From Rhodanobacter denitrificans (GTDB lineage: Bacteria; Pseudomonadota; Gammaproteobacteria; Xanthomonadales; Rhodanobacteraceae), in contig NZ_QFWQ01000008.1 of assembly GCF_003335105.1 (NCBI RefSeq), positions 124,001-188,000 on the forward strand: 64,000 bases of DNA, given 5' to 3'. A program made the position numbers and the translations under genes. This document shows, piece after piece, positions 63,401 to 64,000 of the stretch. The notes below the pieces were generated by a model. The model ran no database searches. It saw nothing but the letters and a program-made list of their open reading frames with translations, and was not told where the DNA came from. Numbering within the stretch: the first letter of the stretch is position 1; the number at the start of each line of letters is the position of its first letter.

Positions 63401-63660
63401 CGATAGCCGGTGACGACCACCGCCTGCAGATTGGTGGGACTGGTTGTCGCCCCGGTCTTTTTCTTGCCTGACTTCCTGGTCGCGGAACTATCGGTCGACT
63501 GTGCGGGTGACGGCGTAGCCGCGGCGGTTGCGGCAGGCGTCGATGCCTGCTCCGCAAAAGCGGCGGTCGGCATGGCCAGGCCGCCACCTAACGACAAAGT
63601 CGCCACGGCGAGCGCGGCGTACAACGGCTTTCGAGTAAAGACGCGTGGCAAATAAGTCAT
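60481..63660 (-). CDS. large TonB-dependent receptor, carbohydrate type
   Basis: 1059 residues from MTYLPRVFTRKPLYA, with AAGAG before the ATG. Signal peptide ends near AAFAEQ. An unusual Ser/Thr/Lys-rich stretch (about 35-65) precedes the TonB box region AVVVTGYRQSIDQNLQDKRDS. Plug motifs: NIAQFPAKNIADALAHVPGVVITRESGEGKTVSIRGL and LDEGGIGGNVDLRTRRPLEM. The barrel ends QYYVGITYKFGSGD. This is the TIGR01782-type receptor abundant in Xanthomonas, Caulobacter and relatives and usually tied to plant or microbial glycans. Its partner is the GH92 gene 175 bases downstream, so the ligand is probably a mannose-containing glycan. Confidence 0.93.
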   Translation of the reverse strand: MTYLPRVFTRKPLYAALAVATLSLGGGLAMPTAAFAEQASTPAATAAATPSPAQSTDSSATRKSGKKKTGATTSPTNLQAVVVTGYRQSIDQNLQDKRDSNSIVEVINAQNIAQFPAKNIADALAHVPGVVITRESGEGKTVSIRGLAPELTLTELNGNYVASADTSASLSRSFNYTLMPANMFSDIKLYKSLEARLDEGGIGGNVDLRTRRPLEMKANEGFVSVNGAGSDNSSKITPQVSALWSWKNKDETFGVLIAGTYQKRRDVDYTANASSWHWWANNCSDHATCTQPPTDVHGNQYDPAVASNIDLWGNGEVDQSGRQYSGYWMPQQFSTSRNQLDLKTKGVQATMQFKPSDHFLLTGNYFRFQRQQTQITNTLEVPEWGLPSNNNFDDQQGRLLAPNGLTFDPSGTVVTGANYVLPPPGQGCNATTNPSTGAQRQPVDVCSTEIPWLNGNYSVEKATSQTLNLEGEWDGGGNLSGTFNVGRTWATGGPSVELGMAAKPRNFVNGQWVDGSNGAAWTLNGTPTITASPNVLQNMLAGQGQVDLGSTGSNMVNTRTSQNFAQADLTWAFDNGWLQSLQFGAKYRDNRAQQQNNELRWYCKGTTLQFQTCDPNAGQLPAGFLEPAMLDGRSEAYNDSIFPAINFPAYYNHLNSTYDRVLFNHPEDKSSVREKISAAYVQANFDTGTLRGNVGLRFVSTQQDLTVADQITTNNAVYYHDAAGNILICPANGVNAGGGPCAPGDFQYLPREQSVVQTYSNASTSKRYNKLLPSFNVAWTFADDFVLRAAGSQAMARANYTDLAQLGSLTNNTQAYYNDRKQFGAPPPGWYGSGANADLKPFTATQFDLAGEWYYAPESVVGLDLFEKKVKNFVVPVTVNNITVNVGGTEQTFLQYSTNANGRSGTSKGVELYTQHTFQSGFGYIANYTLNKTNETPVSLGDTQVGKSELIGSAKYAANVSLFYEKNGLLLRATSNWTGRTMQGLAAGLPIYTEPYHQIDLNGDYEFNKHLMVTASILNLTRSKPRSYLGGDTTARLYQLEYAGRQYYVGITYKFGSGD

Positions 63661-63775
63661 TTCTCTTGATCCCCATTTGGTGTGCATCCTTCTGGAATCA
63701 GCGGTGATCTCCCCCCGGTTCGATCACTGCAGTCGGATGCGTGATTTGCTCGATTGTCGCCTTCTCTTGCTGAAA

Positions 63776-63789
63776 TTAGATCGATCTAA
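63776..63789. promoter_or_regulatory. perfect 14-bp palindrome, putative LacI-type operator
   Basis: TTAGATCGATCTAA, fully symmetric with a central CG as in many LacI-family operators. It lies 116 bases before the receptor start, in an AT-rich stretch likely to contain the promoter. Confidence 0.5.
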
Positions 63790-63954
63790 ATTTTTGGGTG
63801 TCGATTAGGCCCTCGGCTTGCCAGTGGTGGATGCTTCAAGACCTTGAAAACACGACGGACATGTCCGGATCGGGTGCTGCCAAAGCGATAAGTCGCTGCT
63901 TGCCCGGACTGCGGGGGATCATTCGCAGGGCGAGATGATCAGGACCGACTGGAT

Positions 63955-63968
63955 TTGGATCGATCTAA
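63955..63968. promoter_or_regulatory. second operator-like palindrome
   Basis: TTGGATCGATCTAA differs from the copy at 63776 at one position. Centre-to-centre distance is 179 bases, about 17 helical turns, which would suit repression by looping or separate control of a divergent gene beyond the window. Confidence 0.45.
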
Positions 63969-64000
63969 GCCCGTGGACCGAATTAGTACGCCGAGGACGC

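Larger units (their letters stand above)
63661..64000. other. upstream region of the carbohydrate locus, no gene seen
   Basis: 340 bases to the window end without a convincing coding frame. It is AT-richer near 63760-63810 and contains two operator-like palindromes (63776-63789 and 63955-63968). The receptor promoter is expected here, near the first palindrome. A regulator gene may lie beyond the window. Confidence 0.6.

Overview
The window looks like a chromosomal segment of a high-GC gammaproteobacterium of the Xanthomonadales, most likely the Rhodanobacteraceae (Rhodanobacter/Dyella type). This is inferred from gene content: large carbohydrate-type TonB receptors, a DUF4124 protein, an H-NS protein with a YRNP..TWSGRG tail, a TPR-sulfotransferase, RibB fused to a degenerate RibA domain, and abundant REP-like palindromes. 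No rRNA, tRNA, CRISPR array, transposase or phage gene was recognised.

Layout. 1-11.5 kb is housekeeping: aroB (5' end cut), a WGR protein, hemE, a small membrane protein, valS (with an in-frame repeat insertion), a methyltransferase, rimI, a HolD-like gene, pssA, a DUF4124 protein, proS and an H-NS gene. 11.8-17.5 kb (minus strand) carries a ThrE-like exporter, NfeD, QmcA, a short-loop histidine kinase and an NtrC-type sigma-54 response regulator. 17.5-32.4 kb (minus strand) is the most striking part. A perfect sigma-54 promoter preceded by a 24-bp perfect palindrome drives a periplasmic adaptor, a MacB/LolD-type ATPase and then eight FtsX/MacB-like permeases arranged as four alternating A/B pairs, followed by a DUF885 metallopeptidase. 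I propose that the adjacent kinase/regulator controls this array.

32.5-37.3 kb: a TonB receptor behind a TPR-sulfotransferase. 37.5-42 kb: a tightly overlapped Rieske oxygenase / APC permease / trimethylamine-dehydrogenase-like cassette, probably for oxidative demethylation of an N-methylated amino compound. 42-43 kb: a Fur-box-controlled hemP unit. 43-45 kb: divergent aldo-keto reductase and zinc alcohol dehydrogenase. 45.3-46.1 kb: an AT-richer secreted orphan gene flanked by a 13-bp direct repeat.

46.4-55.9 kb is a long minus-strand block: glyA, nrdR, ribD, an FMN riboswitch, ribE, ribBX, ldcA, ribH, nusB, a GNAT gene, thiL and pgpA. 56-57.8 kb is ettA on the plus strand. 57.9-64 kb is a carbohydrate-utilisation pair, a GH92 alpha-mannosidase and a large TonB receptor, with two operator-like palindromes upstream.

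Repeated palindromic elements of several families sit in most intergenic gaps, one has invaded valS, and one touches the aroB stop codon. All functional assignments rest on motifs read by eye and on remembered family features; no database search was possible.
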